Counted from the stretch's first letter, positions 1-8,441 are shown. The stretch: 40,627 nt of DNA from Deltaproteobacteria bacterium (GCA_021793275.1 JAJYTC010000019.1:1-40627); one strand, 5' to 3'. Notes: generated from the letters alone by a model not told the origin. Numbers and translations: made by a program.

Positions 1-2
1 TC

Positions 3-68
3 GAAGCCGCCTACGCGGCGGAAGATCGCTTAATGCTTTTGCTGAAACGAGAGGGACTGATGCCATGA
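3..68 (+). CDS. C-terminal end of an unidentified upstream gene (partial)
   Basis: The first bases read in frame 3 as an uninterrupted C-terminal tail of 21 residues ending LLLKREGLMP and a TGA stop. The stop overlaps the hsdM start codon as ATGA, which is typical of translationally coupled genes in one operon. The tail is too short to assign a family. By position it should be a gene co-transcribed with the type I restriction-modification locus. It could also be chance reading; the ATGA overlap is the main support. Confidence 0.5.
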   Translation, partial: EAAYAAEDRLMLLLKREGLMP

Positions 69-544
69 CGGCCGGACCCATCACAAAGACAGAGCTCGAA
101 TCCTACCTCTGGGGCGCCGCCACGTTACTGCGGGGCTACATCGACGCCGGCGATTACAAACAGTTCATCTTCCCGCTCCTCTTCTACAAGCGCCTCTGTG
201 ATGTCTACGATGAAGAGGTGGCCGCAGCCCTGGCGGAATCCGATGGCGATGCGGAATATGCGGAGCTTCCCGAGCAGCATCGTTTTCAGATCCCGACAGG
301 CGCCCACTGGAAGGCGACTCGAACGAAGGTCGAGGATGAGGTGCGCGAGAAGGGAAACAGTCTCAGCATCCCGCTCTATGTCCGCCAGAAAAATGGAAAC
401 GGGGCGGCGTCCCGTGGAAATGCGATCCAGGAAGAAACATCGCTCCGGGAAGTGATCGAGAGATGGCAAGAGAGCTCCGCAGCGTTCCGCTTGTCGATGG
501 ATCAGCTCTTTACCACACTCAATAAAATGAAAAAAAGTAACTAA
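65..544 (+). pseudogene. hsdM: hsdM remnant, type I DNA methyltransferase with the catalytic core deleted
   Basis: This 159-residue frame joins the two ends of an HsdM-type N6-adenine methyltransferase. Residues 8-80 match the HsdM N-terminal helical domain (LWGAATLLRGYIDAGDYKQ, then FPLLFYKRLCDVYDEE). Residues about 90-157 match the extreme C-terminus (GNSLSIPLYVRQ, then a REVIERWQESS-like helix). Intact HsdM is about 500 residues. The S-adenosylmethionine-binding and NPPY/F catalytic motifs between the two ends are missing, and the join is in frame near residue 82-85 (AHWKATRT). The product cannot methylate DNA by itself, although the short protein may still be made. It begins 3 bases before the upstream gene stops. 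No specificity gene (hsdS) follows; a toxin-antitoxin pair occupies its place. Confidence 0.8.
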
Positions 545-577
545 ACAGGTTAATTTTTTCTCGGTTTGTGTTACCTT

Positions 578-925
578 ATGGACATCACCTTTAAGAACAG
601 GAAGCTCCAGAAGGACTTCAACGAGGGGGCGCGGCTCGAAAAGGTCCATGGAGCTTTGAGGGCGAACAAGATCCGCATCCGCATGAAAGAACTCCGCGCA
701 GCGAGGACCCTGATGGATTTCTGGCCTCCCAAAAGTCCGCCGGCCCGATGCCATGAATTGCCCCATGGGCAAAGAGCCGGGCAGTTGTCGGTGGACCTGG
801 ACCATCCCTATCGCCTGATCTTCATGCCGGACCATGATCCCTTACCCGAGCGTGAAGAAGGCGGGCTGGACTGGTCAAAAGTCACGGCCGTCAAGATCCT
901 GGGAGTGGAGGACACGCATGGTTAA
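578..925 (+). CDS. higB: HigB/RelE-family toxin
   Basis: The predicted 115-residue protein resembles host-inhibition (HigB) toxins of the RelE/ParE fold, which are ribosome-dependent mRNA endonucleases. Visible features are the N-terminal MDITFKNRKLQKDF helix, a middle segment (ARTLMDFWPPKSPPARCHEL) and the RAGQLSVDLDHPYRLIF strand pair typical of the family core. It is a little longer than most HigB proteins because of a C-terminal DPLPEREEGGLDW loop. The ATG at 578 is preferred over an in-frame TTG at 566; neither has a strong ribosome-binding site. The last 8 bases overlap the antitoxin gene. The toxin-first order and XRE-type partner fit HigBA. An AGGTTA...TTACCT imperfect inverted repeat at 546-577 could be the autoregulatory operator (inference). 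Confidence 0.75.
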   Translation: MDITFKNRKLQKDFNEGARLEKVHGALRANKIRIRMKELRAARTLMDFWPPKSPPARCHELPHGQRAGQLSVDLDHPYRLIFMPDHDPLPEREEGGLDWSKVTAVKILGVEDTHG

Positions 926-2012
926 CTCAAATCGCAACCAATACATCCCCGATTACCTGGTGACGCCGGGTGAAGTTCTCGAGGAATATCTGGCCGCCTA
1001 CGGCATGAGCCAGGCCGAGCTTGCGGCCCGTACCGGAATGGCGAAAAAGACCATCAATGAAATCATCAAGGGCAAGGCGTCCATCACCCCTGACACGGCG
1101 CTCAAGCTGGAGCGCGCTCTCGGTCGGCCCGCTCATTTCTGGAGCAACCTGGAGCGTCAGTTTCAGGAAGATCGCACCCGGCTTGCCGAAAAAGAGCGTC
1201 TCGAGACCTACGTCGGTTGGCTCAAGAAGATTCCCGTCAATGTGATGGTCAAGCATGGATGGTTGCCGAAGCAAAGAGACAAACTGGCGCAGCTTGAGGA
1301 CGTTCTACGTTTTTTTGGCATCGCATCCCCGGATCAATGGGAAACGGTCTGGCGGGAGCACCAGGTGGCCTATCGACAAACGCAGAGGTTTGAAACCTGT
1401 GCCGAGGCCGTTTCCGCCTGGCTAAGACAAGGCGCGATCCAGGCCCTGCAAATCCAGTGTGAGCCGTTCGACAGGAAGAAATTTCAGCAGACGCTGGAAT
1501 CCATTCGCTCCCTGACCGGCGAACAGTTTAAGGTTCTTGTGAACCGTTTGACCGAACTCTGCGCCTCGGCGGGCGTGGCGGTTGTATTTGTGCGGGAGTT
1601 ACCCAAAACGGGTGTGTCCGGCGCCACCCGATGGATCGGTGATAAAGCCGTTATCCAATTGAGCTTGCGATACAAGAGCAACGATCAGCTTTGGTTTACC
1701 TTTTTCCATGAAGCAGGACACATTCTAAAGCACGGTCGAAAGGAGATTTTCATCGAGGGCAACGGCCTGGACGGAGAAAAAGAAGAAGAGGCCAACGCTT
1801 TTGCCTGCGACAAGCTCATACCTCCCGATGAACTGCAACGCTTTCTCCAGCACTGGAATCAATCCAACGAGGGAATCGTCGCCTTTGCCGACCGGATTGG
1901 CATCGCTCCCGGAATCGTTGTGGGACGGCTCCAGCATGACGGGCTTTTACCCAACTCTCACGGGAACAGGCTCAAAGTCTATTATTCTTGGACGAGCGAG
2001 GAAGCCGCGTGA
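918..2012 (+). CDS. higA: HigA-like antitoxin: XRE helix-turn-helix fused to ImmA/IrrE metallopeptidase
   Basis: The 364-residue protein starts at the ATG at 918, preceded by GGAGG six bases upstream, and overlaps higB by 8 bases. Residues about 12-66 form an XRE/Cro helix-turn-helix (EVLEEYLAAYGMSQAELAAR, INEIIKGKASITPDTALKLE), as in HigA antitoxins. A helical linker follows. The C-terminal part carries a zinc-protease motif HEAGH at residues 264-268 and a downstream EEEANAFACDKLIP segment that supplies the third ligand in the ImmA/IrrE (DUF955) family. Such proteins bind their own promoter and neutralise the toxin; the peptidase half is thought to cleave a regulator in related phage and mobile-element systems. 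Here the target is unknown. All catalytic residues look intact, unlike the decayed restriction genes on both sides. Confidence 0.8.
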   Translation: MVNSNRNQYIPDYLVTPGEVLEEYLAAYGMSQAELAARTGMAKKTINEIIKGKASITPDTALKLERALGRPAHFWSNLERQFQEDRTRLAEKERLETYVGWLKKIPVNVMVKHGWLPKQRDKLAQLEDVLRFFGIASPDQWETVWREHQVAYRQTQRFETCAEAVSAWLRQGAIQALQIQCEPFDRKKFQQTLESIRSLTGEQFKVLVNRLTELCASAGVAVVFVRELPKTGVSGATRWIGDKAVIQLSLRYKSNDQLWFTFFHEAGHILKHGRKEIFIEGNGLDGEKEEEANAFACDKLIPPDELQRFLQHWNQSNEGIVAFADRIGIAPGIVVGRLQHDGLLPNSHGNRLKVYYSWTSEEAA

Positions 2013-2054
2013 CAAATGCGCATCTGAAAGCCGGCTGGAGGGTGGTGAAGTGCA

Positions 2055-3324
2055 GTGGACGTGAAGCTCCGCATCGATAAGGTAGCCATCGACGAGGCAT
2101 ATCAGCAGATCACGGGAGAGCTGAGCGAACAGGACCGCGACGACCTGGCCAAAAGGGCCGCGAAGATGGCCGTGCTCATCAAGACGCCCTCTCGTGTGCA
2201 GGCCATCTGCCGGCATATAGTGAATCACTACCGGGAGAAGGTTGAGCCGAACGGTTTCAAGGCCCAGGTCGTTACCTTTGATCGGGAATGCTGCGTCCTC
2301 TACAAACGGGTGATGGACGAACTGGTTGATCCGGAGGCCTCCGCCATCGTAATGCACACCCAGGGCGGCAAGTCCGACGACTATTCGGAGTGGAAGCTTT
2401 CCAAGGATGAAGAGCAGAAGCTTCTCGACCGGTTTCGAGACTCAGGCGACCCGCTCAAGTTTCTCGTGGTCACCTCCAAATTGCTGACCGGCTTCGATGC
2501 TCCCATTTTGCAGGTCATGTACCTGGATAAACCCATGCGGGATCACAACCTGTTGCAGGCCATCTGCCGCACTAACCGCGTTTATCCCGGCAAGACCCAC
2601 GGCTTGATCGTCGATTACCTCGGCATTTTCGATGATGTTGCCTGCGCTCTGGATTTCGACGAAAAGGCGGTCCAGAAGGTCATCACAGACCTAGAAGAGC
2701 TCAAAAAAGAGCTGCCGGTTCAGGCGGCCAAATGCCTCGGCGTTTTTCATAGAACTCGTGCACAGGAACGTGCATCTCGAAACCGTGCGTGACGACCTGG
2801 AAACTTTGGTGATGGACGCCCAGGTTCTCGAAGGGCTTCTAAGCTCCAAAGAGACTGAAAAGAAGTCCAGGGAAATCGAGATCAAACTCATCGCTCGCCT
2901 GCACAAGCACAAGGACAAGCCAGAGTTCATCGCCCTGGGCGAACGCCTCGAGAAGCTAAAGGAAAAACACGAGCAGGGCCTGTTGCACAGCCTCGAATTC
3001 TTGAAAGAGCTCCTGACGCTGGCGAGAGAAGTTGTCGAGGCCGAACAGCAGGTAGAGCCCGTAGACGAACAAGCCAAGGCCAAGGCGGCGCTCACCGAGC
3101 TTTTCGCCGAAGTCAAAAACGGCCAAACACCGAAGGTGGTCGAACGGATCGTGGCCGACATCGACGAGATCGTCCGCCTGGTGCGCTTTCCAGGTTGGCA
3201 AAGCACCAAGGCAGGCGAACGCGAGGTCCAAAAAGCCCTGCGCAAGGTGATCTACGTAAAGTACAAAATCAAAGACCAGGACTTGTTTGACAAAGCATTT
3301 GGATACATCCGGCAGTATTACTGA
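2055..3324 (+). pseudogene. hsdR: hsdR remnant, type I restriction motor subunit, 5'-truncated and frameshifted
   Basis: Two frames together carry the C-terminal half of HsdR. The first (2055 to about 2740) has the second RecA-like helicase lobe: VVTSKLLTGFDAP, YLDKPMRDHNLLQAICRTNR and GLIVDYLGIFDD, corresponding to helicase motifs V and VI. The second (from about 2743, reading FFIELVHRNVHLETVRDD, to 3324) is the C-terminal helical domain ending AFGYIRQYY. Intact HsdR is about 1,000 residues. The PD-(D/E)xK nuclease and helicase motifs I-III are gone, as a stop at 2046-2048 closes the frame just upstream. A further stretch of roughly a hundred residues between KCLG and FIELVH is deleted, and that junction changes the reading frame. 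The gene cannot make a working restriction subunit. Confidence 0.85.
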
Positions 3325-3444
3325 TACGGGCTTCGCGATTCGGGCCGCGTCTGACCTGGCGATCAAAGGATCGATCAGCTGTGTTTCCGGCTTCGTTTTC
3401 CCGAACGCTTGCCGCCCATACGACTTCCTTGTGCTGCCCCGCAG

Positions 3445-5229
3445 CTACCCCTCTTTCGCAAGTTCACCCGGTCTCAGAGGATATTGCTTGTAACTTTCGC
3501 GGATCAACTCGTCGAGGTACTTCTGGTGGTCAACCACGGCTTCCCTGGGTATGATGAACTGGGTCCGCCCGCTTCGGTCCGCTATCAGCCTGAACCCGTA
3601 GTCGTAGTCAACTGAAATCCTGTTGCATATGGCTGTGGCGCTTTCATTTTGCTGCAGCGCCTCAAAGATGATCTCATTTGTGGCCTGTTCATTAAAATGA
3701 ACCTTGAATCCGTGTTTTTCATAAAAGTCGGACTCGAACATCCTCACCTGATTATAGAGCGACTGGACTTCTCCGAAAACTGCTTCGGCAGCAATGCCTG
3801 TCTTGACGTGATGGTTTATAACCAACTCGGTCCTCTCAGGAGTGAAAATGAGCGGATAATTCTCGGCGAATTCTTTTCTCGCCTTTAATACGTTCTCCCG
3901 CACAACGGCCTTTTCTTCCTCGACCAGCCTCCGGTATATCTCGAGATTGCCTTCGGTCGGGGCCTTGAGCAGCTTTTCCAGTTCCTCTTCAGGACTGCGG
4001 ACGATGTCGGCGGTAACGGCAAAATGCCGAATCTCCGAGGAGGGAAGCTTTTTTTCAAAGGGCAGCACGACCCTCTCGATCACGCTTACCAAACCGCGCG
4101 CGCCGGTTTTCTCCAGAAAAGCCCTCTCGGCAATTATGCTCAGCGATTCACTTTCGAACCTGATGTCGATTCCGTAGCTGCGGAAATCTTCCTTCTTGGC
4201 ATTGACGATCGGGTTGTTGGGGTTTTGCAGAATGTTGAACAAATCCTCCACTTCCAGCGGTTCGAGAACGGCCACGACAGGGATCCGCCCCACGAATTCG
4301 CTTTCGAACCCGAATGCAATCAGGTCCTCGGCCTTCACACTCTTCAGGAATCGAATATCGTTTTCACGGCTGTGCACCTGGGCGCCGAATCCGATTTCCT
4401 GCTTTTGAAGCCGCTTTTTGATAATCTCCCCAAGACCGTTGAACGCCCCGCTCATAATAAAGAGGATATTTTTCGTATTGACCGTGCGCTTTTCACGTTT
4501 CCCTGTTTTCCGATACTGCTCGATCGCCTGCATCTGGGATACCGGGTCATGCGGTACCTTGAGATCAACTTCGGTCTCCTCCATGGGTTTTAGAAGCGCC
4601 CTCTGAACCCCGGTCCTCGAGACGTCAGGGCCGATCAGGTGCTGTGAGGATGCTATCTTGTCGATCTCGTCGATGTAGATTATGCCATGCTCGGCAAGTT
4701 CAATGTCTTCGTTGGCCTGGATCACCAACTCCCGGATGAGGTCCTCGACGTCGCCGCCAACGTAGCCGGTTTCGCTGAACTTCGTTGCGTCGCCCTTTAC
4801 AAAAGGCACTCCCAGCTTCTGAGCGATCAGCTTGACCAGGTATGTCTTTCCCACACCCGTCGGGCCAATCAGGAGGATATTGTTTTTTATCCTCCCGACC
4901 ATCGGTTCGCTTCCAAACCGGGATATGCTCTTCAGATACCTGATCCGGTTATAGTGAGTGCAAATCTTTGTGGCAAGAACCGCCTTCGGTTCTTCCTGGC
5001 GGATCACATACCGGTCAAGGTAGGCTTCGAGTTCCTCCGGCTTCATGTCGAACCTTATGTTCTCAACTCCGCTCGGCTTCTTTACGCCCTCGCCGGGTTC
5101 ATGACTGTGCTCGGTCGCCATCATTGGTGATATAACCTTGATTCGATAACCGTATTTTTTTGTCAGATAGTCGCTCAGCTCTTTTTCAAGAGTTTCCTGA
5201 TCCGGAAAATCTGGAGGTTCACCATGCAT
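3445..5229 (-). CDS. ClpX-like AAA+ unfoldase with long C-terminal extension
   Basis: The 594-residue protein has a full ClpX-type AAA+ core: Walker A GPTGVGKT (122-129), pore loop GYVG (155-158), Walker B IIYIDEID (about 183-190), an IGF tripeptide of the kind that docks onto ClpP (about 279-281), and sensor-2 GARGL (from about 376). Two things differ from housekeeping ClpX (about 420 residues). The N-terminal Cys4 zinc-binding domain is missing, replaced by an 80-residue segment without cysteine pairs, and there is an extra C-terminal region of about 180 residues (415-594) with a charged helical stretch followed by a compact end. It is probably a second unfoldase that feeds a special set of substrates to ClpP; the extension may recognise them (inference). 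The ATG at 5229 is chosen because GAAGGG lies 6 bases upstream; a TTG at 5247 is possible. No clpP is adjacent. Confidence 0.8.
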   Translation of the reverse strand: MHGEPPDFPDQETLEKELSDYLTKKYGYRIKVISPMMATEHSHEPGEGVKKPSGVENIRFDMKPEELEAYLDRYVIRQEEPKAVLATKICTHYNRIRYLKSISRFGSEPMVGRIKNNILLIGPTGVGKTYLVKLIAQKLGVPFVKGDATKFSETGYVGGDVEDLIRELVIQANEDIELAEHGIIYIDEIDKIASSQHLIGPDVSRTGVQRALLKPMEETEVDLKVPHDPVSQMQAIEQYRKTGKREKRTVNTKNILFIMSGAFNGLGEIIKKRLQKQEIGFGAQVHSRENDIRFLKSVKAEDLIAFGFESEFVGRIPVVAVLEPLEVEDLFNILQNPNNPIVNAKKEDFRSYGIDIRFESESLSIIAERAFLEKTGARGLVSVIERVVLPFEKKLPSSEIRHFAVTADIVRSPEEELEKLLKAPTEGNLEIYRRLVEEEKAVVRENVLKARKEFAENYPLIFTPERTELVINHHVKTGIAAEAVFGEVQSLYNQVRMFESDFYEKHGFKVHFNEQATNEIIFEALQQNESATAICNRISVDYDYGFRLIADRSGRTQFIIPREAVVDHQKYLDELIRESYKQYPLRPGELAKEG

Positions 5230-5283
5230 CTGATACCCTTCACACAAATTGAATTAAACGCTCTCACATGAAATCCAGATTTT

Positions 5284-5312
5284 ATTATAAACCCTATCTA
5301 CCCGAGAGTCAT
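5284..5312 (-). promoter_or_regulatory. Predicted sigma70 promoter of the ClpX-like gene
   Basis: Reading the minus strand, a perfect TATAAT (-10) at 5289-5284 is preceded by ATGACT (-35, four of six matches to TTGACA) at 5312-5307 with a 17-base spacer. Transcription would begin near 5276, giving a leader of about 47 bases before the ATG at 5229. Confidence 0.5.
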
Positions 5313-5430
5313 CCGGCCGGAAGCAAGTGGGCATAATTCAAAGTGATGCGGCTGGCTACAAGTTTTGTGGGACTTTCCAAAAAAAAGCCGGGGACAAAAG
5401 CACGGGGAGCTGTGCCCCCCGGAATCCTTC

Positions 5431-5507
5431 GACTTCCGCCTTTCGACTTCCGCCTTTTGCCTTCCGCCTTTCGACTTTTGACTTTCGACTTTGGACTCTT
5501 GACTTTC
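5431..5507. repeat. Heptanucleotide tandem repeat, 11 units
   Basis: Eleven consecutive 7-base units follow without gap: GACTTCC, GCCTTTC, GACTTCC, GCCTTTT, GCCTTCC, GCCTTTC, GACTTTT, GACTTTC, GACTTTG, GACTCTT, GACTTTC (consensus G[A/C]CTTYY). The array lies between the ClpX-like gene and the ferritin-like gene, ending 4 bases before the latter's stop codon. Both strands are open in places but codon content is pure repeat, so it is not coding. It resembles the short tandem heptamer repeats known from cyanobacterial intergenic regions in form only. Confidence 0.85.
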
Positions 5508-5511
5508 CCCT

Positions 5512-5973
5512 TCAGTCCCAGCCCAAAATGTCCTCGTCGTAGAGCTTTTCCAGCTTTCGTTTGTGCTTTTCTTCTTCGTTTGCAAGAACTTGAAAAAGCT
5601 TGGAAGCCTTTTCGTCCACGCATTTGTCTTTCCATGCGGCATAAAACGCCATGGCCTTTTCTTCTCTTTTCATCGCAATTATGATGGCCTCCTGGTAGGA
5701 GACGGTTTCAGAAAAAGTCACATCGACGAGGTAGTCGCTGATTTTGAGGTTTTCGACTTTTTGGAGCTTGACCTTGTCGAGGTTTAGCGAGTCAAGGTTC
5801 TTCAGCATGTCCCCGTGCCTCTGCTCTTCGGCTGCCATTTCCCTGAAGAATTCTTTTATTCCAGGGTTCTTGGCGCGCTCTGCGCATTCTTGGTAAAACT
5901 GCACCGCTTTTTCTTCTTTTTCGATGGCGAAACCGATTACATCTCCAACGGAATGGCAGGAAAGAACACTCAT
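5512..5973 (-). CDS. Ferritin-like di-iron protein (rubrerythrin-type, no rubredoxin domain)
   Basis: The 153-residue four-helix protein has the paired di-iron ligand motifs of the rubrerythrin/ferritin-like superfamily: EKEEKAVQFY and EEQRH in the first half, KREEKAMAFY and EEEKH in the second. It lacks the C-terminal Cys4 rubredoxin domain of true rubrerythrin. It is probably cytoplasmic and acts in peroxide reduction or iron handling, which are common roles in anaerobes; the exact reaction cannot be told. GGAGG lies 7 bases before the chosen ATG at 5973. An upstream in-frame extension lacks support. A possible promoter with TTGAAA (6038-6033) and TTAAAT (6017-6012) precedes it at a short 15-base spacing. 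Confidence 0.8.
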   Translation of the reverse strand: MSVLSCHSVGDVIGFAIEKEEKAVQFYQECAERAKNPGIKEFFREMAAEEQRHGDMLKNLDSLNLDKVKLQKVENLKISDYLVDVTFSETVSYQEAIIIAMKREEKAMAFYAAWKDKCVDEKASKLFQVLANEEEKHKRKLEKLYDEDILGWD

Positions 5974-6081
5974 CGGAAATCCTCCATAATCTGAAAAAAG
6001 TCGAAAGCCGTATTTAATCATCTCCGGCTAAGTTTCAACGCCATATCTTCGCTCACGCGCCATCAGGCGCCTTTGTGCCCG

Positions 6082-7809
6082 TCAGACCTCTTCGAACAAA
6101 GGCACATGAGAGAATTTCAAGACATCGACAAGCCCCAGATCGGTCAGTTTCAACTCCGGTATGACCGAAAGCGACAAAAAGGCGAGCGCCATGTACGGAT
6201 TGTCCAGTTTTGCCCCCCACTCTTGTACGCATGCTTTTAGCTTCCTCAGTTTTGCGGACACTTCCGGGGCTGCCAGCGGCGACATAAGTCCGGCGATTGG
6301 AAGAGGCAGAATCTCGACTGTGCCTTCCAATGCCGCCGCCATCCCCCCACCGCACTCTCTGACTGCGGAAACCGCCGAAATAATATCGGTATCCGAAACG
6401 CCAACCGTGATAACGTTATGCGAATCGTGGGCGACGGAGGTAGCGATGGCGCCCTTTTTCAATCCGAGGCCGTGAACGAATCCTACCGCAGGCCTCGCAC
6501 CGGGGACATACCGGTTATAGACCGCCGCTTTTAGCAAATCCCGCTCGATGTCACTGACAGCGCAGCCGTTTTCAATTTTGGGCTCCATTATGAGCTTGCG
6601 GGTAAAAAGCGTAGCTTCAAGCACTTCGATTACCCGCAACTTTGCGCCTTTGGCGGGCACGAGCAAATCTTGCGGGTCGATGACGTCGATATGCATAGGG
6701 CTCTCAGGCGGGGAAGGCACGCGCCAGGAGCCGGGATCGACCAGCAGCTTCCCCTCACGCGCAACTTCGATTCCATTTTTGAATACCCGCACCGGCTTCC
6801 AGGGATTAAGAGTCGGACTCAGGCTGAAGTCGGCAACAAATCCCGGGGCAAGCGCCCCTCGTCTTTGCAGGCGGAAAAAGTTCGCAGGGGTCCATGACGC
6901 CATGGCAATGGCGCGCGCAGGGGCCATTCCAAAAGCCATCGCCGCATTTACTATCGCGTTCATATGGCCTTTGCCGACAAGATCGTCGGGGTGCACGTCA
7001 TCGGTTACGAACATGCAGCGGTGCCAGGTGGAATCGTTTACAATGGGGATGAGTTTTTCGAGGTCTTTGGACTGGCTCCCCTGGCGAATCATGACCGCCA
7101 TTCCTCGCGCGAGCTTTTCAGCCGCTTCCTGCGCAGATGTGCATTCGTGGTCGGAGCCGATCCCCGCGGCAACATATGCATTGAGGTCCCTGCCCGATAT
7201 TCCGGGGCAATGCCCGTCCATTACCGACTTCTGAAAAAGCAGGAGTTTGTCGGTAACCTCGACGTCGGCGCCTATTACTCCCGGAAAGTTCATCATTTCC
7301 GAAAGGCCGAGAAGATTTTCGTCGGGCTGCAAAGATTCGAGGTCAACGGCCCTCAGCTTTGCCCCGGAGGTCTCAAGAGGAGAGGCCGGCACGCAGCTCG
7401 GCAAATTGAGAAAAATATCCAGCGGAACCTTTCGAGCACACTCGATAAAATACCTGATCCCCGCCAGGCCGAGCACGTTTGCGATTTCGTGAGGGTCGGC
7501 AACCACACCGCTCGTGCCCCACGGCAGCACCGCAGCGCAATAATTGGCGGGACTCAAAAGAGAGCTTTCGATGTGATTGTGTCCGTCTATAAAGCCGGGA
7601 CTTACGAACATTCCATCGGCCCGAAGAGTCTGCCTGCCTTCGTAGTCGCCCACTCCGGCAATAAAGCCGTTGTGAAGGGCCAGATCTTTTTCCTCGATCT
7701 CCCCGTTAAAAACATTTACCAGGCGGCATCCTCTTATGCAAAGATCTGCCGGGCGCCTGCCGGCGGCAACTGCTATCAGACCCGCCAAACGCGCAGTATC
7801 AAACTTCAC
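6082..7809 (-). CDS. ade: Adenine deaminase
   Basis: This is a metal-dependent amidohydrolase of about 575 residues, the usual length for prokaryotic adenine deaminase (Ade, EC 3.5.4.2), which converts adenine to hypoxanthine and ammonia in purine salvage. Recognisable segments are the N-terminal beta-sandwich, the metal-binding GFIDGHNHIESS, GVVADPHEIANVLG, LPSCVPASPLE, and the C-terminal region with VAHDSHNVITVG and MSPLA. The GTG at 7809 is preferred because GGAGG lies 5 bases upstream of it; an ATG four codons earlier (7821) is the alternative. The gene follows the DUF151 gene by about 140 bases. A molybdenum hydroxylase at the other end of the window could act further along purine breakdown, but that link is speculative. 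Confidence 0.9.
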   Translation of the reverse strand: MKFDTARLAGLIAVAAGRRPADLCIRGCRLVNVFNGEIEEKDLALHNGFIAGVGDYEGRQTLRADGMFVSPGFIDGHNHIESSLLSPANYCAAVLPWGTSGVVADPHEIANVLGLAGIRYFIECARKVPLDIFLNLPSCVPASPLETSGAKLRAVDLESLQPDENLLGLSEMMNFPGVIGADVEVTDKLLLFQKSVMDGHCPGISGRDLNAYVAAGIGSDHECTSAQEAAEKLARGMAVMIRQGSQSKDLEKLIPIVNDSTWHRCMFVTDDVHPDDLVGKGHMNAIVNAAMAFGMAPARAIAMASWTPANFFRLQRRGALAPGFVADFSLSPTLNPWKPVRVFKNGIEVAREGKLLVDPGSWRVPSPPESPMHIDVIDPQDLLVPAKGAKLRVIEVLEATLFTRKLIMEPKIENGCAVSDIERDLLKAAVYNRYVPGARPAVGFVHGLGLKKGAIATSVAHDSHNVITVGVSDTDIISAVSAVRECGGGMAAALEGTVEILPLPIAGLMSPLAAPEVSAKLRKLKACVQEWGAKLDNPYMALAFLSLSVIPELKLTDLGLVDVLKFSHVPLFEEV

Positions 7810-7946
7810 GGCCCCCTCCATCAGTTGTAAAAAACGAGCTAAAGGCGAACGAAACGCGCGGGCGCCTGTTCACCCCTGGATGCGAATCGAATCGGCATGG
7901 CAGGAAACCGCCTTCGCAATTCCTCTTCACTACCGCTCTTATATAT

Positions 7947-8441
7947 TTACATCTTGTACTTGCTGAAATCGGAAGGATCTAGTTTGTCGAGCATTTCGCT
8001 CCACTGCTCCTTATTTTTTTCGTCAAAGGAGGGCTTTGCATCCTCGGATCTGAGATACTTGGAAATCACCTCATCTTTGACAAAAATGGGAGCGTTTGTC
8101 CGGAGCGCGATGGCGATGGCGTCGCTTGGCCGCGAGTCTATGGAACTGACCTCTTCGCCGTTTCGGATATGGATCAGGGCGTAATAGGTATTGTTTTTCA
8201 GCTCGCAGACCTCTATACGCTCCACCTTGACCTTCAGATGATCGAACAGACTCCGGATCAGATCATGCGTCATGGGCCGGGGGAACTGGATGTTTTCCAA
8301 TTCGGTGGCGATTGCCGTGGCCTCGAGCAGACCTATCCAGATCGGGAGTGTTGTTTCGTCGGCAATGTCTTTGAGTACCAGGATCGGCGTGTTCGAATGG
8401 GGATCCATCACCAGCCCGGTCACTTTCATCTGCTTGAACAT
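7947..8441 (-). CDS. DUF151 bifunctional nuclease family protein
   Basis: The 164-residue protein matches the bifunctional nuclease (BFN, DUF151) family: N-terminal MKVTGLVMDPHSNTPILVLKD, the LPIWIGLLEATAIA signature, MTHDLIRSLFDHL, and SRPSDAIAIALRTNAPIFV. Plant members show RNase and DNase activity; the role of bacterial members is not settled. The C-terminal 30 residues are charged and may be flexible. The ATG at 8441 has GGGAGGTGA just upstream; the longer frame to 8504 lacks a good start. The gene sits downstream of miaB with 157 bases between them, and that gap holds its own likely promoter. Confidence 0.85.
   Translation of the reverse strand: MFKQMKVTGLVMDPHSNTPILVLKDIADETTLPIWIGLLEATAIATELENIQFPRPMTHDLIRSLFDHLKVKVERIEVCELKNNTYYALIHIRNGEEVSSIDSRPSDAIAIALRTNAPIFVKDEVISKYLRSEDAKPSFDEKNKEQWSEMLDKLDPSDFSKYKM

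Noticed and set aside
5431-5507. Possible CRISPR array
   Set aside because: Units are 7 bases and directly adjacent, without spacers of 25-40 bases; no cas gene is present.
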